The translations under genes and the position numbers were made by a program. A model generated the notes under the pieces. The model had not been told where the DNA came from, made no database searches, and worked only from the letters and a program-made list of their open reading frames with translations. From positions 1-31,899 of IMG/VR virus record IMGVR_UViG_3300021425_000109: DNA of 31,899 bases. One strand, 5' to 3'. The DNA comes from a virus. The first letter of the stretch is position 1. Each line of letters starts with the position of its first letter. Positions 14,428 through 22,930 of this stretch are shown here, piece by piece.

Positions 14428-16224
14428 TTATCTAGGTGTTAAAAATCCTTTATTTTTCATATCTCTAGGTTTTTGTGCTACCTTCTTAGGATTCTTTTCA
14501 GGCTTAAAACCTATTTCTGCTGCTTCTGTTTCAGTTACTTTTTTGTCATTAGTCAAACCTTTGTTTTCCATAAAAGTACCATCAGCATTTCTTTTTCTAA
14601 AGTACACTACTCTAGTCCACTCATGTCCACAATTACCTCCACCTTTATAGAGCCATATAGAGTATGTATCAGCTCCATTAGGTCCCCATCCTGCATTTAC
14701 TGTCTCATTGTCCATAGCTAGGATATCTTCTTTTCTATATACCTTCTTTGCTCTCAACATAGCTCTACAAAACTCCCTAGAATTCTTAGCTAATCTACCT
14801 GTATATCTGTATCTAACTTTAAATAACCCTGCATCCTGATCACTTTTACTAGCAGGTTTAGCAGATCCTGTTTTAACATCTGCAAGTTTTAACATTTCAT
14901 TTTGCTTGTCATCTAATTTATAATTCACACCCTCCTCAGATATAACCTCCCAAGTGTCTAAATCTTCATCTTCACCTAAATCAATTAGTATTTTTGCTAC
15001 ATCTTTTGTTAGATGATCATTTGGTCTATATATTTTAGGTGCTTTTTTTAGACTTAATTTCTGACCTGTTTCTTCTTCTCTTGTTTCTTTGTCTGATACA
15101 TTTGTTAGATCAGTAAATTCTAAAGGCTGTAATGTTTTAAAGTATAGCTTAAGTGTAATATCATTAAAAGATAATATCTTATTAAATCCATCTATCATAA
15201 GATTTTGAAATGGTCTGATCACCATATTATCCATAAGTATAGATGCTTTTTCTAATTCATCTGCATTGTTACCTAAACCAGTATTGTTTTTTACACCTAA
15301 TAACATTGGTGATACAATTCTATGTGCAACTAATATCTTCTCCTGAGATTCTGTAGATAGAAACTGATATTGTTGGTGTGCATCTGATAGTTGTATTGGC
15401 TCTATTGTAGCTTGACTATCTGTATTGTCATTAAATGATAAAATAAATTTACCTGCATTACTAGATCCACTAAACTTTTGTGATATTTTATTTTCTATAA
15501 TAGATCTTTCTTCTTCATTAGGTATTCCATTGTTCATATTTATAATCATAGAAGGAGATAATCCATTCTTAATATTATTCATATGAAAGTTACTAATCTC
15601 ACCTTCTAGTTCTGCATACTGTAATCCACCAGTATATGCAGGAGGACTATAATAATAATAACCTGCTTTATAAGGTTTGATAAATAATATTTCTCTGCTC
15701 TCAGTAGATGTGCCAAATGCAGGTATTCTAGTTGCATTAGATGAGTTTTTATACTCACTCCAATCATGAAAGTAGTAATATGCTTCAATCTCTCCTGATT
15801 CACCTGATTTTTCAGCTCTAAGTGTCTCTACTGGTATGTGTTCTACTTGTACAATCTTCTTTCTACCCTTTCCATAGATTACTTGCATAGCAGCACCACC
15901 CATAAGATAGTAGTCATATATCACTTTTCTAACTACATCCTTTTTAAGTAAGCTAATCATTTGTGCATACTGATCAGGTTTTTTATCTGAATCTGTTGCA
16001 TCTAATCCTTTACCATATATCATCTCACTTATACCATTAATACAGGCATGGTTAGTAGGTGAAGAATTATATAGGTCAATTAGGTATTGATAATAGTTAT
16101 TATCCTCACCATACATTACAAAATCCTTTCTTGGATCTTCTATAATTTTAGGAGATGTATAAGCTGCTAACTCTACTACTCTAATATCCCCTTCATACTT
16201 TGGTCTCCTGTGTTGTCTACTCAT
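14428..16224 (-). CDS. Portal protein with Cys/His-containing C-terminal extension
   Basis: Residues about 1-380 show the phage portal pattern: YLIDLYNSSPTNHACINGIS, DVVRKVIYDYYLMGGAAMQV, HIPVETLRAEKSG, GLSPSMIINMNNGIPNEEER and SPMLLGVKNNTGLGNNADEL, the dodecameric ring through which DNA enters. The last about 130 residues are a separate domain (YRYTGRLAKNSREFCRAM, KVYRKEDI, GGGNCGHEWTRVVYF) whose FC, NC and H positions recall Mu gpF / SPP1 gp7-like minor head proteins, so two head functions may be fused. At 598 aa it is longer than a bare HK97-type portal. The fusion reading is inference. Confidence 0.8.
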   Translation of the reverse strand: MSRQHRRPKYEGDIRVVELAAYTSPKIIEDPRKDFVMYGEDNNYYQYLIDLYNSSPTNHACINGISEMIYGKGLDATDSDKKPDQYAQMISLLKKDVVRKVIYDYYLMGGAAMQVIYGKGRKKIVQVEHIPVETLRAEKSGESGEIEAYYYFHDWSEYKNSSNATRIPAFGTSTESREILFIKPYKAGYYYYSPPAYTGGLQYAELEGEISNFHMNNIKNGLSPSMIINMNNGIPNEEERSIIENKISQKFSGSSNAGKFILSFNDNTDSQATIEPIQLSDAHQQYQFLSTESQEKILVAHRIVSPMLLGVKNNTGLGNNADELEKASILMDNMVIRPFQNLMIDGFNKILSFNDITLKLYFKTLQPLEFTDLTNVSDKETREEETGQKLSLKKAPKIYRPNDHLTKDVAKILIDLGEDEDLDTWEVISEEGVNYKLDDKQNEMLKLADVKTGSAKPASKSDQDAGLFKVRYRYTGRLAKNSREFCRAMLRAKKVYRKEDILAMDNETVNAGWGPNGADTYSIWLYKGGGNCGHEWTRVVYFRKRNADGTFMENKGLTNDKKVTETEAAEIGFKPEKNPKKVAQKPRDMKNKGFLTPR

Positions 16225-16226
16225 AA

Positions 16227-16730
16227 TTATGCATTATATACTTTATATGTATTATCTCCTGATGTGCTAGTTTCATAAACATCTTTATACAGATCATAAT
16301 ACTCATTTGCACCTTGTGATAGTGTTTGATTAGTACAGAATAATCTGTCTTTATAAATCACCACCTCTTTAGGCTGTCTTACATCATCCCAATCTCCTGT
16401 TGTTTCATTCCAAGAATCAGATGCAAAATTCCATGCAGCTCCTGACCTTGTTATTCCTTCTTCCCAATTAATACTTAATAGATTCCAAAACTGGTTGACA
16501 TCTTCCCAGTTAGATCCAATAGATACTACTTTAATTTCATAGAATTTATTTTCTACTAAATCTAATGCTACATTTATAGCTCCATATCCACTTAATCTGC
16601 TTATTGGTACATTTCTTGTCTGTACAAGTCCTGTTTCTTCATCTTTTACTTCTAATCTTGCATTTATAACAAAACTTCTAGGAATAAAAGTAAAAGTTTG
16701 TGCAGATGTAGCATCACTTAAATATATCAT
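16227..16730 (-). CDS. Hypothetical virion-operon protein, 167 aa
   Basis: The protein is beta-rich, with an N-terminal strand domain (YLSDATSAQTFTFIPRSFVI, EVKDEETGLVQTRNVPIS) and a Trp-rich middle (WEDVNQFWNLLSINW, WNETTGDWDD). It sits between the tail-tube-like gene (with a terminator between them) and the portal, two bases before the latter's start. A minor head or tail structural role is likely from position; no family is recognised. Confidence 0.6.
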   Translation of the reverse strand: MIYLSDATSAQTFTFIPRSFVINARLEVKDEETGLVQTRNVPISRLSGYGAINVALDLVENKFYEIKVVSIGSNWEDVNQFWNLLSINWEEGITRSGAAWNFASDSWNETTGDWDDVRQPKEVVIYKDRLFCTNQTLSQGANEYYDLYKDVYETSTSGDNTYKVYNA

Positions 16731-16781
16731 ACTTATATAATAACTTATTTATGGTTTTTTATAAAGTGTAAAGTTTTTTGT

Positions 16782-16806
16782 AAAAAAAAAGAGGACCTTA
16801 GTCCCC
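16782..16806 (-). terminator. Rho-independent terminator after the tail tube gene
   Basis: Read on the minus strand, a 6-bp stem (GGGGAC / GTCCTC, one G-U pair) with loop TAAG is followed at once by nine T residues. It lies about 25 bases beyond the stop of the 177-aa tail-tube-like gene and about 50 bases ahead of the 167-aa gene. It would end, or partly attenuate, transcripts carrying the abundant capsid and tube products. Confidence 0.8.
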
Positions 16807-16830
16807 TTTAATTAGAAAAACACTTAACTA

Positions 16831-17364
16831 TTATGATGTAGGAAAAGTATTAATTTGAGTACCTATAGTACCACCAGTAATAACAGTACTAGTTACAAAG
16901 TCAGGTGGTGCAGTTTCTAATGCTTCAAATGTCAGATTGAATCCATTGAAATCTCCCATATTAGCTCCTACTGTAAAATTACCTGTAGTAAGCTCCCCAC
17001 CATTCACTTTACCAACTAGCAAGAAGTTGTCATCTGCATCAACTACAACAATGTGTGGTCTACCTACAGCTAATAACTTTAATTCTTCACTTGTTGCTCT
17101 ATCATAATATTGAAGTTGTAGTGTTAATGTTTGAGTGTAGAAAGTAGTACCATTTTCTCTTGATGAAGTAACAACAGTATCAAGGTTTGTTGTACCTCTT
17201 ACATCATATTGATACCATGTAGGTGTACCACCAAATGCAGATATAAGACCTGCTGATTCAGTTATTGCTCCTAGTGTACCAAAATCTGCAAAGTATACAG
17301 TTTTAATTGATCCTGATTTATTCTTACAAGGTACTATTCTACCTTTTGTTAATGCACAACTCAT
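16831..17364 (-). CDS. Putative major tail tube protein
   Basis: This 177-aa, beta-rich protein starts SCALTKGRIVPCKNKSG and continues KTVYFADFGTLGAI, with later strands TQTLTLQLQYYDRATSEELK, LAVGRPHIVVVDADDNFLLV and GDFNGFNLTFEALE, then a short Thr/Gly tail. The size, all-beta pattern and position right after the major capsid gene, within a unit bounded by hairpins on both sides, fit a very abundant structural protein such as the tail tube. A decoration protein is the alternative. Confidence 0.6.
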   Translation of the reverse strand: MSCALTKGRIVPCKNKSGSIKTVYFADFGTLGAITESAGLISAFGGTPTWYQYDVRGTTNLDTVVTSSRENGTTFYTQTLTLQLQYYDRATSEELKLLAVGRPHIVVVDADDNFLLVGKVNGGELTTGNFTVGANMGDFNGFNLTFEALETAPPDFVTSTVITGGTIGTQINTFPTS

Positions 17365-17385
17365 ATTATTTTAAATTTTTTTAAA

Positions 17386-17414
17386 GTATGGGGAGGCTTT
17401 CACCTCCCATATAC
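17386..17414 (-). terminator. Hairpin between capsid and tail tube genes (attenuator-like)
   Basis: There is a strong GC stem GGGAGG / CCTCCC, extended by TAT/ATA around one bulged base, with a 6-base loop. It stands 25-50 bases after the capsid stop. On the minus strand it is followed by CTTTAAAAAAATTT, not a clean T run, so full termination is doubtful. An RNA-stabilising or partial attenuating structure that sets capsid versus downstream expression is more likely. Confidence 0.55.
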
Positions 17415-17438
17415 TAGTTAATTATACTTATTACTCTA

Positions 17439-18347
17439 TTATGAATAGAAAACTATCTCAGCACCATATCCATACTGAATACCATATGCAAATCTTGAAA
17501 CAAATCTTGCATTTTGATCTCCTAATGTTTCTGATGTGTCAATTACTCTTACCTCATTCATATCTGATACTAAGTTAGTACCAAAGTATAGGTTAGATTT
17601 TTGTGCTAGTGCAGCAGTATCATCAGATAGACCATTTGCTAAGAATAGAGGAATACCATCAAAAGTTAATGGAGTATTCATATCATACCACATGTTCACT
17701 CTGTTTTCATAACCACCACCTTGTGCAGCTAAAGCTCTAACATATGCTTTCATAATGTTTCTAGAGACATATAGAGTTAAATCTTCTTTACCATATACTG
17801 TGTTTGGTGCAGCATCTAGGATAGCTCCTAACTGTGCAATAACATTAGATGCAGTAACTGTAGTTGCTGTAACATCTACAATATCAGAATCTGCTGCCCA
17901 TAATGTTTCAAATCCATCAATTTGACCTGCTGTTGCATTTGCACCTTGCCATATTGCATTTTCTACTGATGCAGAAATTTGGTCTGCAAAGTTTCCAATG
18001 ATGAAATCACCAAATGATGATGGCATATTCTTGAAAGTTGATGCACCTAGCTCAGCAGATTCCCATGAATCTACAAATTGCTTTGTACAGAACTTTACAT
18101 TTACTTGAAATTCTTCTAGTGTAATAACTCTCTCACTAATTGCTACTGTACCTGCATCTGTAAAATCACAAGTTGCATTTGCAATTAAGCCTGAGACATC
18201 CACTTTTTGTATAACACTTTTGTGTTTCACATTTGGCATAATAGTCATTCCACCATTTGCCAAAGTTGTACCCTCTAGCAGAGCAGCAGCAATATATTTT
18301 TTAGCTGATTCTCCTGCATAAGTAGTAGTTATTGTAGGTTTACTCAT
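17439..18347 (-). CDS. Major capsid protein (HK97-fold)
   Basis: The 302-aa sequence shows the traits of HK97-type coat proteins: an N-terminal arm (TTTYAGESAKKYIAAALLEG), a strand with KVDVSGLIANATCDF, the spine-region segment QISASVENAIWQGANATAGQ, an A-domain block (LTLYVSRNIMKAYVRALAAQ, FDGIPLFLANGLSDD) and an ending RFAYGIQYGYGAEIVF. It is preceded by an acidic scaffold gene and shares the operon with protease and portal, and downstream hairpins isolate its transcript. No cross-linking Lys/Asn pair can be assigned by eye. Confidence 0.85.
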   Translation of the reverse strand: MSKPTITTTYAGESAKKYIAAALLEGTTLANGGMTIMPNVKHKSVIQKVDVSGLIANATCDFTDAGTVAISERVITLEEFQVNVKFCTKQFVDSWESAELGASTFKNMPSSFGDFIIGNFADQISASVENAIWQGANATAGQIDGFETLWAADSDIVDVTATTVTASNVIAQLGAILDAAPNTVYGKEDLTLYVSRNIMKAYVRALAAQGGGYENRVNMWYDMNTPLTFDGIPLFLANGLSDDTAALAQKSNLYFGTNLVSDMNEVRVIDTSETLGDQNARFVSRFAYGIQYGYGAEIVFYS

Positions 18348-18372
18348 TTTCTTTGATTTTTAAAATTTATTA

Positions 18373-18978
18373 TTAACTTAATTTTCTCATGATTCTATCA
18401 AGTCTAGTCTCAGTTCTCTGAGATGCAATATGATAAAAGTCATCATTTGATTTATTATTTTCTGGAGAGTGTTTTAAAGGAGCAGCATCAGGTGTTTCTG
18501 ATAATTCTTCTTTAACTGCACTTAACTCCACTTCTTTGCTTTTCAGCACTTCACTAAGGTTTACTTTTAAATCTTCAACCATAGCTTTCAGTTCATCAAA
18601 CTGTTCTTTAGTAGCAAATTCTGTAGCTAATTCCTCAGATGTTTCTTCTTGTTTTGCCTCTACTTCTTCTTCCTCAGCAACTGGTTCTTCAGCAGCTTCA
18701 GCAATACTAGCAATAACACCTTCTTCCTCAACTACAACTGATCTACCATCTTCTAAAGTGTATTCACCTACAGGCATTGGTACTCTATCATCTTCTGTAA
18801 CAATAAATACCTCTTTACCTGCTGCAAATTCCTCAGCTTCAATGACTGTTCCATTCTCTAAGTTCATAGTAGCTAAAACAACTTCTTCTGCTTTAACTTC
18901 TACATCCTTAACCTCATCTTTTGATAATTCCATTCCTAAGATGTTTTTAATTTTACTTAATGTATCAGTTGCTTTCAT
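18373..18978 (-). CDS. Capsid scaffolding-like protein
   Basis: This 201-aa, strongly acidic protein has a Glu-rich middle (AEEPVAEEEEVEAKQEETSE), a helical coiled-coil segment (KEQFDELKAMVEDLKVNLSE, VLKSKEVELSAVKEELSE), and a basic C-terminus (QRTETRLDRIMRKLS) of the type that binds the coat protein. The gene precedes the major capsid gene by 25 bases. This is the classical scaffold layout. The N-terminal beta part (GTVIEAEEFAAGKEVFIVTE) is an additional small domain. Confidence 0.75.
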   Translation of the reverse strand: MKATDTLSKIKNILGMELSKDEVKDVEVKAEEVVLATMNLENGTVIEAEEFAAGKEVFIVTEDDRVPMPVGEYTLEDGRSVVVEEEGVIASIAEAAEEPVAEEEEVEAKQEETSEELATEFATKEQFDELKAMVEDLKVNLSEVLKSKEVELSAVKEELSETPDAAPLKHSPENNKSNDDFYHIASQRTETRLDRIMRKLS

Positions 18979-19015
18979 GTTTATATAATTATATAGGATT
19001 AAAAATTTATATATT

Positions 19016-19498
19016 CTATGCTTTTTTCTGAATTACAAACCATTCAGTTCCATCAATCCAAACAGTAATTCCCTCATACTCTTTGTTAATTTCATAGTAA
19101 TTTGATGAGCCATCTAGTGTTTGACCTGCTCTAGGTGTTAGATGAGATCTAGTAGATGTTTCATAACTTGTATCTGTTATAATTCTAAGCAATCTATTTG
19201 TGTTGTTAGTAGATGTAGCATCAGGTAATGTTAAAACCATTGATCCTGCACCTCCACTCCAACTTAACTTGAGTAACTCTACATCATCATATGTAGAATC
19301 ATTTAAATCAACATCATTTGTAGCACTACAAGTCAAACTAGTAGGAGTAATATAAGTCTTTGCAACTGCTGTTACTATTTTAGTTTGTATTGTAGACAAT
19401 GTTGTTTTCTTTGTAGTAGCACTTTGCACAACTGCAAACTCCTCTGATCCTGTTAGTGTACTAGCTGATGTTAAATCTGATATTTTCTTATTTGCCAT
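19016..19498 (-). CDS. Small head-fibre-like virion protein, 160 aa
   Basis: It begins with ANKKISDLTSASTLTGSEEF-type sequence followed by AVVQSATTKKTTLSTI, a motif commonly found at the N-terminus of phage head fibre and tail appendage proteins. The remainder is beta-rich (LLKLSWSGGAGSMVLTLPDA and a C-terminal GITVWIDGTEWFVIQK) like a small knob. It lies between the Cys-rich 75-aa gene and the scaffold. Decoration of the head is the likeliest role; this is inference from family and position. Confidence 0.6.
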   Translation of the reverse strand: MANKKISDLTSASTLTGSEEFAVVQSATTKKTTLSTIQTKIVTAVAKTYITPTSLTCSATNDVDLNDSTYDDVELLKLSWSGGAGSMVLTLPDATSTNNTNRLLRIITDTSYETSTRSHLTPRAGQTLDGSSNYYEINKEYEGITVWIDGTEWFVIQKKA

Positions 19499-19725
19499 TA
19501 CTGTTTAATTTTAAAATTGTTTTCTTGTAATAAATAATCATTGTTTTCCTGTAGTATGAAATTCTCTGCCTCTACAGTTGCCTCTGTAATACCTATGCCT
19601 TGTGCCCACATTGTACCATCACAACAATCAGGATGGTATGTATTATCATCACACAAGCATCCTCTTTGTGACCTTATAGGACTTGTATATGATGGATATG
19701 GATTTTTTCTTTTAGGTTTACTCAT
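19498..19725 (-). CDS. Small Cys-rich conserved phage protein, 75 aa
   Basis: The N-terminus is basic and Pro-rich (SKPKRKNPYPSYTSPIRSQR), then GCLCDDNTYHPDCCDGTMWA with four cysteines, then an acidic helix repeating LQENN. I recall the CLC...CC...WAQGIG pattern from small proteins next to capsid genes in Bacteroidota phages. The cysteines could bind metal or form disulfides in the virion. Start and stop overlap its neighbours (ATGA, TAATG), showing tight coupling. Confidence 0.7.
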   Translation of the reverse strand: MSKPKRKNPYPSYTSPIRSQRGCLCDDNTYHPDCCDGTMWAQGIGITEATVEAENFILQENNDYLLQENNFKIKQ

Positions 19726-19862
19726 CTTCCTTGACCTTTATAGGCTTTTTTATAGTTTTTACTAGCTTTTAACTTGCTTGTCTTAGTTTTAGCATGTACT
19801 CCTTTTCTTCTAACCTTAGGTTTCTCTACTCTTACTGTACTTACTACTCTATTTCTAGGCAT
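19722..19862 (-). CDS. Small highly basic phage protein, 46 aa
   Basis: This gene reads from an ATG at 19862 to a TGA at 19722. The protein is very rich in Lys/Arg and ends KTSKLKASKNYKKAYKGQGR, a C-terminus I recall from small proteins of flavobacterial phages. It could bind nucleic acid or the acidic scaffold. Its stop overlaps the next start (ATGA), and its start overlaps the stop of the 13-codon ORF before it. Confidence 0.7.
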   Translation of the reverse strand: MPRNRVVSTVRVEKPKVRRKGVHAKTKTSKLKASKNYKKAYKGQGR

Positions 19863-19903
19863 TACTTCTTTTTCTTCTTCTTATGTTTATATTTATTTGG
19901 CAT
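19862..19903 (-). CDS. Polylysine mini-ORF, 13 aa (tentative)
   Basis: An ATG at 19903 gives the peptide MPNKYKHKKKKKK and a TAA that overlaps the start of the 46-aa gene (TAATG). It begins two bases after the stop of the prohead protease. It may be a real micropeptide, a translation-coupling leader for the next gene, or a slow poly-Lys stretch that tunes expression. It is too short for a coding test; the only support is exact packing between genes. Confidence 0.4.
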   Translation of the reverse strand: MPNKYKHKKKKKK

Positions 19904-19905
19904 AT

Positions 19906-21099
19906 CTATGATCTTATTGGTACACAATTAGGAACTCTCTTTCCATTTTTAATTTTAAAGCCATACATCTCATATCCTGATTGACATGGCTCTTTAAGTT
20001 GGTGTTGAAAACAAGGCATAAACCACTCTTTTCCATCTAACTCATGCATGTGTACACCTTCACATCCTATATTTTTAGCCATCTCCTCAGCTTTTTCTTG
20101 AGAGGAGTATGCTAATCTATCATCAATTATTGCAAAGTCATCATCAACTACAATAGTCTCAAGCTCTAACTCTCCTAATTCTCTTAGTTTGTTTCTGCTC
20201 CATCCTAATGCTGCTAACCCACCCCACAATAGGTATGATATATTAGCACATGCCTCTGAATCATTCTCATTCTTTCTGTACTGATCTTCTGCTCTTGACA
20301 GATAGCTGTACATTCTTTTTATTGTTGCAACAGTTATATTCTTTTTTTGTGCAAGTTGTTGAGCTCTAATCTTACCAACATCAGTTGCACATCTGTTGTT
20401 TATCTTTTCATTTAGCTCTATTCCTTTTTTAGCATTATTAGCAACACCATCAGGATAGTCATTAAAGCTCTCTAAAGCCACTTCTTTTTCATTTATAGCA
20501 CTTTCTATCTCTGATAACAGAAACTCTGCCTCAGCAGCCTCTAATTGGCTTAGAAAGTCATCTATAGCTTCTTTTGGTCTTTCAGATTTGTCTGCAAAAT
20601 AACCTTCTATTGAAAAACCTTTAACAGCTCCATTTTTTACATAGTCTTGCCATACTTCATCACTATCTACTCTGATAGCACCCATCCATGTACCTAGTGG
20701 AACTTCTTTAGTATTCTCATATAGCCTACTCTTATCATGTACTGCATCTTCTACTATCCATGATTCAACAAGAGTTAATCCTTTTAGACTGTATTGGTGT
20801 TCTAGTGATGCATTACCTTGATTACCTTGTTTTAAATACATTTGACTAGCTTTCTCTACTGTATCTCTAGAGAAGTAGATATAGTAATCTTCATCATCAC
20901 CATTTCTTAGAATAGGTTTGTTAGGAATTAGAATAGGTCCAAGTAATAGTCTTTTCTCTTTAGAAACCTCTGCTAGTTTAACCTCTTGATCTTTAAGTGC
21001 TACAAAGTTGCTTTGTATTGCAGGATTCTCCACAATAGATATAGCATCTACTCCATTGAACTCTAAATCCTCATCTAATATTAATTCTACAATCTTCAT
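19906..21099 (-). CDS. Prohead maturation protease (XkdF-like) with extra domains
   Basis: This 397-aa protein has an N-terminal serine-protease domain typical of XkdF-like prohead proteases: DAISIVENPAIQSNF (18-32), NASLEHQYSLKG with H101, and VKGFSIEGYF with S163 as the catalytic pair, about residues 1-170. A middle domain (ANNAKKGIELNEKINNRC, TVATIKRMYSYLSRAEDQ, ISYLLWGGLAALGW) is shared with many phage head proteins. A short Cys-containing end (CQSGYEMYGFKI) follows. It would trim scaffold and coat during maturation. Its position ahead of scaffold and capsid fits. Confidence 0.8.
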   Translation of the reverse strand: MKIVELILDEDLEFNGVDAISIVENPAIQSNFVALKDQEVKLAEVSKEKRLLLGPILIPNKPILRNGDDEDYYIYFSRDTVEKASQMYLKQGNQGNASLEHQYSLKGLTLVESWIVEDAVHDKSRLYENTKEVPLGTWMGAIRVDSDEVWQDYVKNGAVKGFSIEGYFADKSERPKEAIDDFLSQLEAAEAEFLLSEIESAINEKEVALESFNDYPDGVANNAKKGIELNEKINNRCATDVGKIRAQQLAQKKNITVATIKRMYSYLSRAEDQYRKNENDSEACANISYLLWGGLAALGWSRNKLRELGELELETIVVDDDFAIIDDRLAYSSQEKAEEMAKNIGCEGVHMHELDGKEWFMPCFQHQLKEPCQSGYEMYGFKIKNGKRVPNCVPIRS

Positions 21100-21129
21100 A
21101 TTATTATAATTATTTATTTTTTGGTTTTT

Positions 21130-22776
21130 TTAAATTCCTGCTGTTTGTACTATGTTTCTATCTACACTTTGAGCTGTAGTTACATCATTAGAAACTACAT
21201 ATGCTCTCACAGGTTCTTGTGTTTGTCCTGCTATAGCTTCTGTTAGCTGATTTAAAGGTGATGATCCTACTACATTAAATGAAGGTGGCTGTATTTGTGG
21301 AGCAGGTGATGATCCTGCTGAACCTGTTACACCTCCAACACTTAATACTGGTATTTGTGTTTGTCTAATAGCTTTTATCTGTTGGAAACCTGTAGCTAAT
21401 ACTGTAGCAACTCCTGCAATTTTAGCACCTAATGTTGGAGCAGTTTTTAAAACATCTGCTGCACCAACATATGTAGATATTAATGCTTGTGCAATACCTA
21501 GTGCTTTAGCTGCATTGGATCCTTCTGTTAATACACCTATACCTAAAGCTGTAAATTTAAGTAATGTATCTGATTTAAACTTTTCTCCTTCTTCTACTAT
21601 GACACCTGTATCATCTTCTCCTTTTTTAGTTATTTGTGCAATAGCTCTTGTTCTTGCATCTTCTAATGCTGCTGTGTCTTTACCAAACTTCTTTGCTTGT
21701 TCTATAAGAGCATCATATCTCTCTTGTGTCTTAGTAACTTGTAATGCTGTTTTTTCTTCTTCATTAATTGCTAATGCCTCTCTTTCTGCATCTTCAAAAC
21801 TTTGTAATGCTGCCTCTTGTGCTGCTATCTCATCCTGAGCAGCTTTTGTTGCAGCTTCATTTGCTGCTTTCTCCTCATTCTTTAATGCTATGATTTGACC
21901 TGTTACTTCTTTTTGTTTAGATAATCTTGTAGTCTCTAATGTAATAAGGTCTGCTCTTAATTGTGCCTCCTCTGCTAGATCTTCCTTTGTAGATCCTGAT
22001 AATTTGTTTTCTTCAATCTTAGCATTTAATCTAATCTCAGCTAACTTAATTTCTTTATTAGTAATTTCTTCATCTAATGCACTAGCATCTTGTAAAAATG
22101 CTATTCTTTCTTCTGTGCTAAACTTTTCTCTATCAACAGCTTTTTCTAGTAACTCTGCTCTTTCTCTATCTGCCTCAGCTCTATCTACTAATAACTGTCT
22201 TTCTATTTTATCAGCTCTTGCTCTAGCATCAGCTAAATCTTCTGCTATCTTTATTTCTTTTCTAGTTTCTTCTCCAAAGTTTTTTACACCTTCAACAGTA
22301 TCATTTATGTTTTCTTTTAAATCACTAAATGCATTTTTTACTCCATCAAAATCCCTTCTTAAAAAACTGCCAAGTATTTTACCTACATTTAGTACAGCAT
22401 TACCTAAATCCTCCATTATATCAAAAACATTACCAGTTATAACTGATATTCTTGCCATACCTTTAGCAAATTTGTTTTGCCCTTCTTCTGAATTAGTAAA
22501 TGCCTTGCTAACTGATGCTACTGCTAATGCAAATGCTCCAATACCTGTAGCAATTAATACTCCTTTTAGTGTCCTTAAACCTTTTATTGCACTTGTAATT
22601 GTTTTAGTTACATTTCTAAAGTTAGATATAAGACCACCTGAAAGAGTATCAATAGATTCTAATGCATTTTCTGAGTGTTCTTCAACTTGCTCAAGTGCTT
22701 CAGCTGTAGCCTTTATCTGTTCTTCAGCTTGTTTGTTATCAACTTCTATATCTATTTTATATTTTCTTTCAGTCAT
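21130..22776 (-). CDS. Tail tape measure protein
   Basis: This 548-aa protein has the tape-measure layout: an N-terminal helical start (KIDIEVDNKQAEEQIKATAE), a hydrophobic stretch (GVLIATGIGAFALAVASVS, about 74-92), a very long charged coiled coil rich in Ala/Glu/Lys/Leu (about 165-400), a second hydrophobic region (LKFTALGIGVLTEG onward) and a C-terminal Gly/Pro-rich tail. As a rule of thumb of about 1.5 angstroms per residue, the tail would be on the order of 80 nm. Its start overlaps the 49-aa gene (TAATG). Confidence 0.8.
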   Translation of the reverse strand: MTERKYKIDIEVDNKQAEEQIKATAEALEQVEEHSENALESIDTLSGGLISNFRNVTKTITSAIKGLRTLKGVLIATGIGAFALAVASVSKAFTNSEEGQNKFAKGMARISVITGNVFDIMEDLGNAVLNVGKILGSFLRRDFDGVKNAFSDLKENINDTVEGVKNFGEETRKEIKIAEDLADARARADKIERQLLVDRAEADRERAELLEKAVDREKFSTEERIAFLQDASALDEEITNKEIKLAEIRLNAKIEENKLSGSTKEDLAEEAQLRADLITLETTRLSKQKEVTGQIIALKNEEKAANEAATKAAQDEIAAQEAALQSFEDAEREALAINEEEKTALQVTKTQERYDALIEQAKKFGKDTAALEDARTRAIAQITKKGEDDTGVIVEEGEKFKSDTLLKFTALGIGVLTEGSNAAKALGIAQALISTYVGAADVLKTAPTLGAKIAGVATVLATGFQQIKAIRQTQIPVLSVGGVTGSAGSSPAPQIQPPSFNVVGSSPLNQLTEAIAGQTQEPVRAYVVSNDVTTAQSVDRNIVQTAGI

Positions 22777-22925
22777 TAGTCTTGTTTATCAAATTTTGCT
22801 ATCTTTTTGGCTAGTTTAAAGCCATTCTTCCAGTTATCAGGTAAATAATGTGATCCCTGAGCAAACCTAATCCTCTCAGTTTCACCATTTACTACTTGCA
22901 AAAGCTCTATAATGTTCTTTAACAT
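22776..22925 (-). CDS. Hypothetical protein upstream of tape measure, 49 aa
   Basis: This gene reads from an ATG at 22925 to a TAA overlapping the tape-measure ATG (TAATG). The peptide is helical at the start (LKNIIELLQVVNGETERI) and has YLPDNWKNGFKLAKKIAKF at the end. It begins 5 bases after the stop of the oxygenase gene. A tail-assembly helper is plausible from position, but no family is recognised and no slippery sequence was seen. Confidence 0.6.
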   Translation of the reverse strand: MLKNIIELLQVVNGETERIRFAQGSHYLPDNWKNGFKLAKKIAKFDKQD

Positions 22926-22930
22926 ACTAT

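Noticed and set aside
18536-18988. A 150-codon plus-strand Ser/Thr-rich open frame
   Set aside because: It is antisense to the acidic scaffold gene, with the low-complexity composition expected of a shadow.
22004-22819. A 271-codon plus-strand open frame, Ser/Leu-rich
   Set aside because: It is antisense to the tape measure coiled coil. Glu/Lys/Ala-rich coding DNA gives long Ser/Phe/Leu antisense frames by chance, and the minus-strand gene is clearly real.
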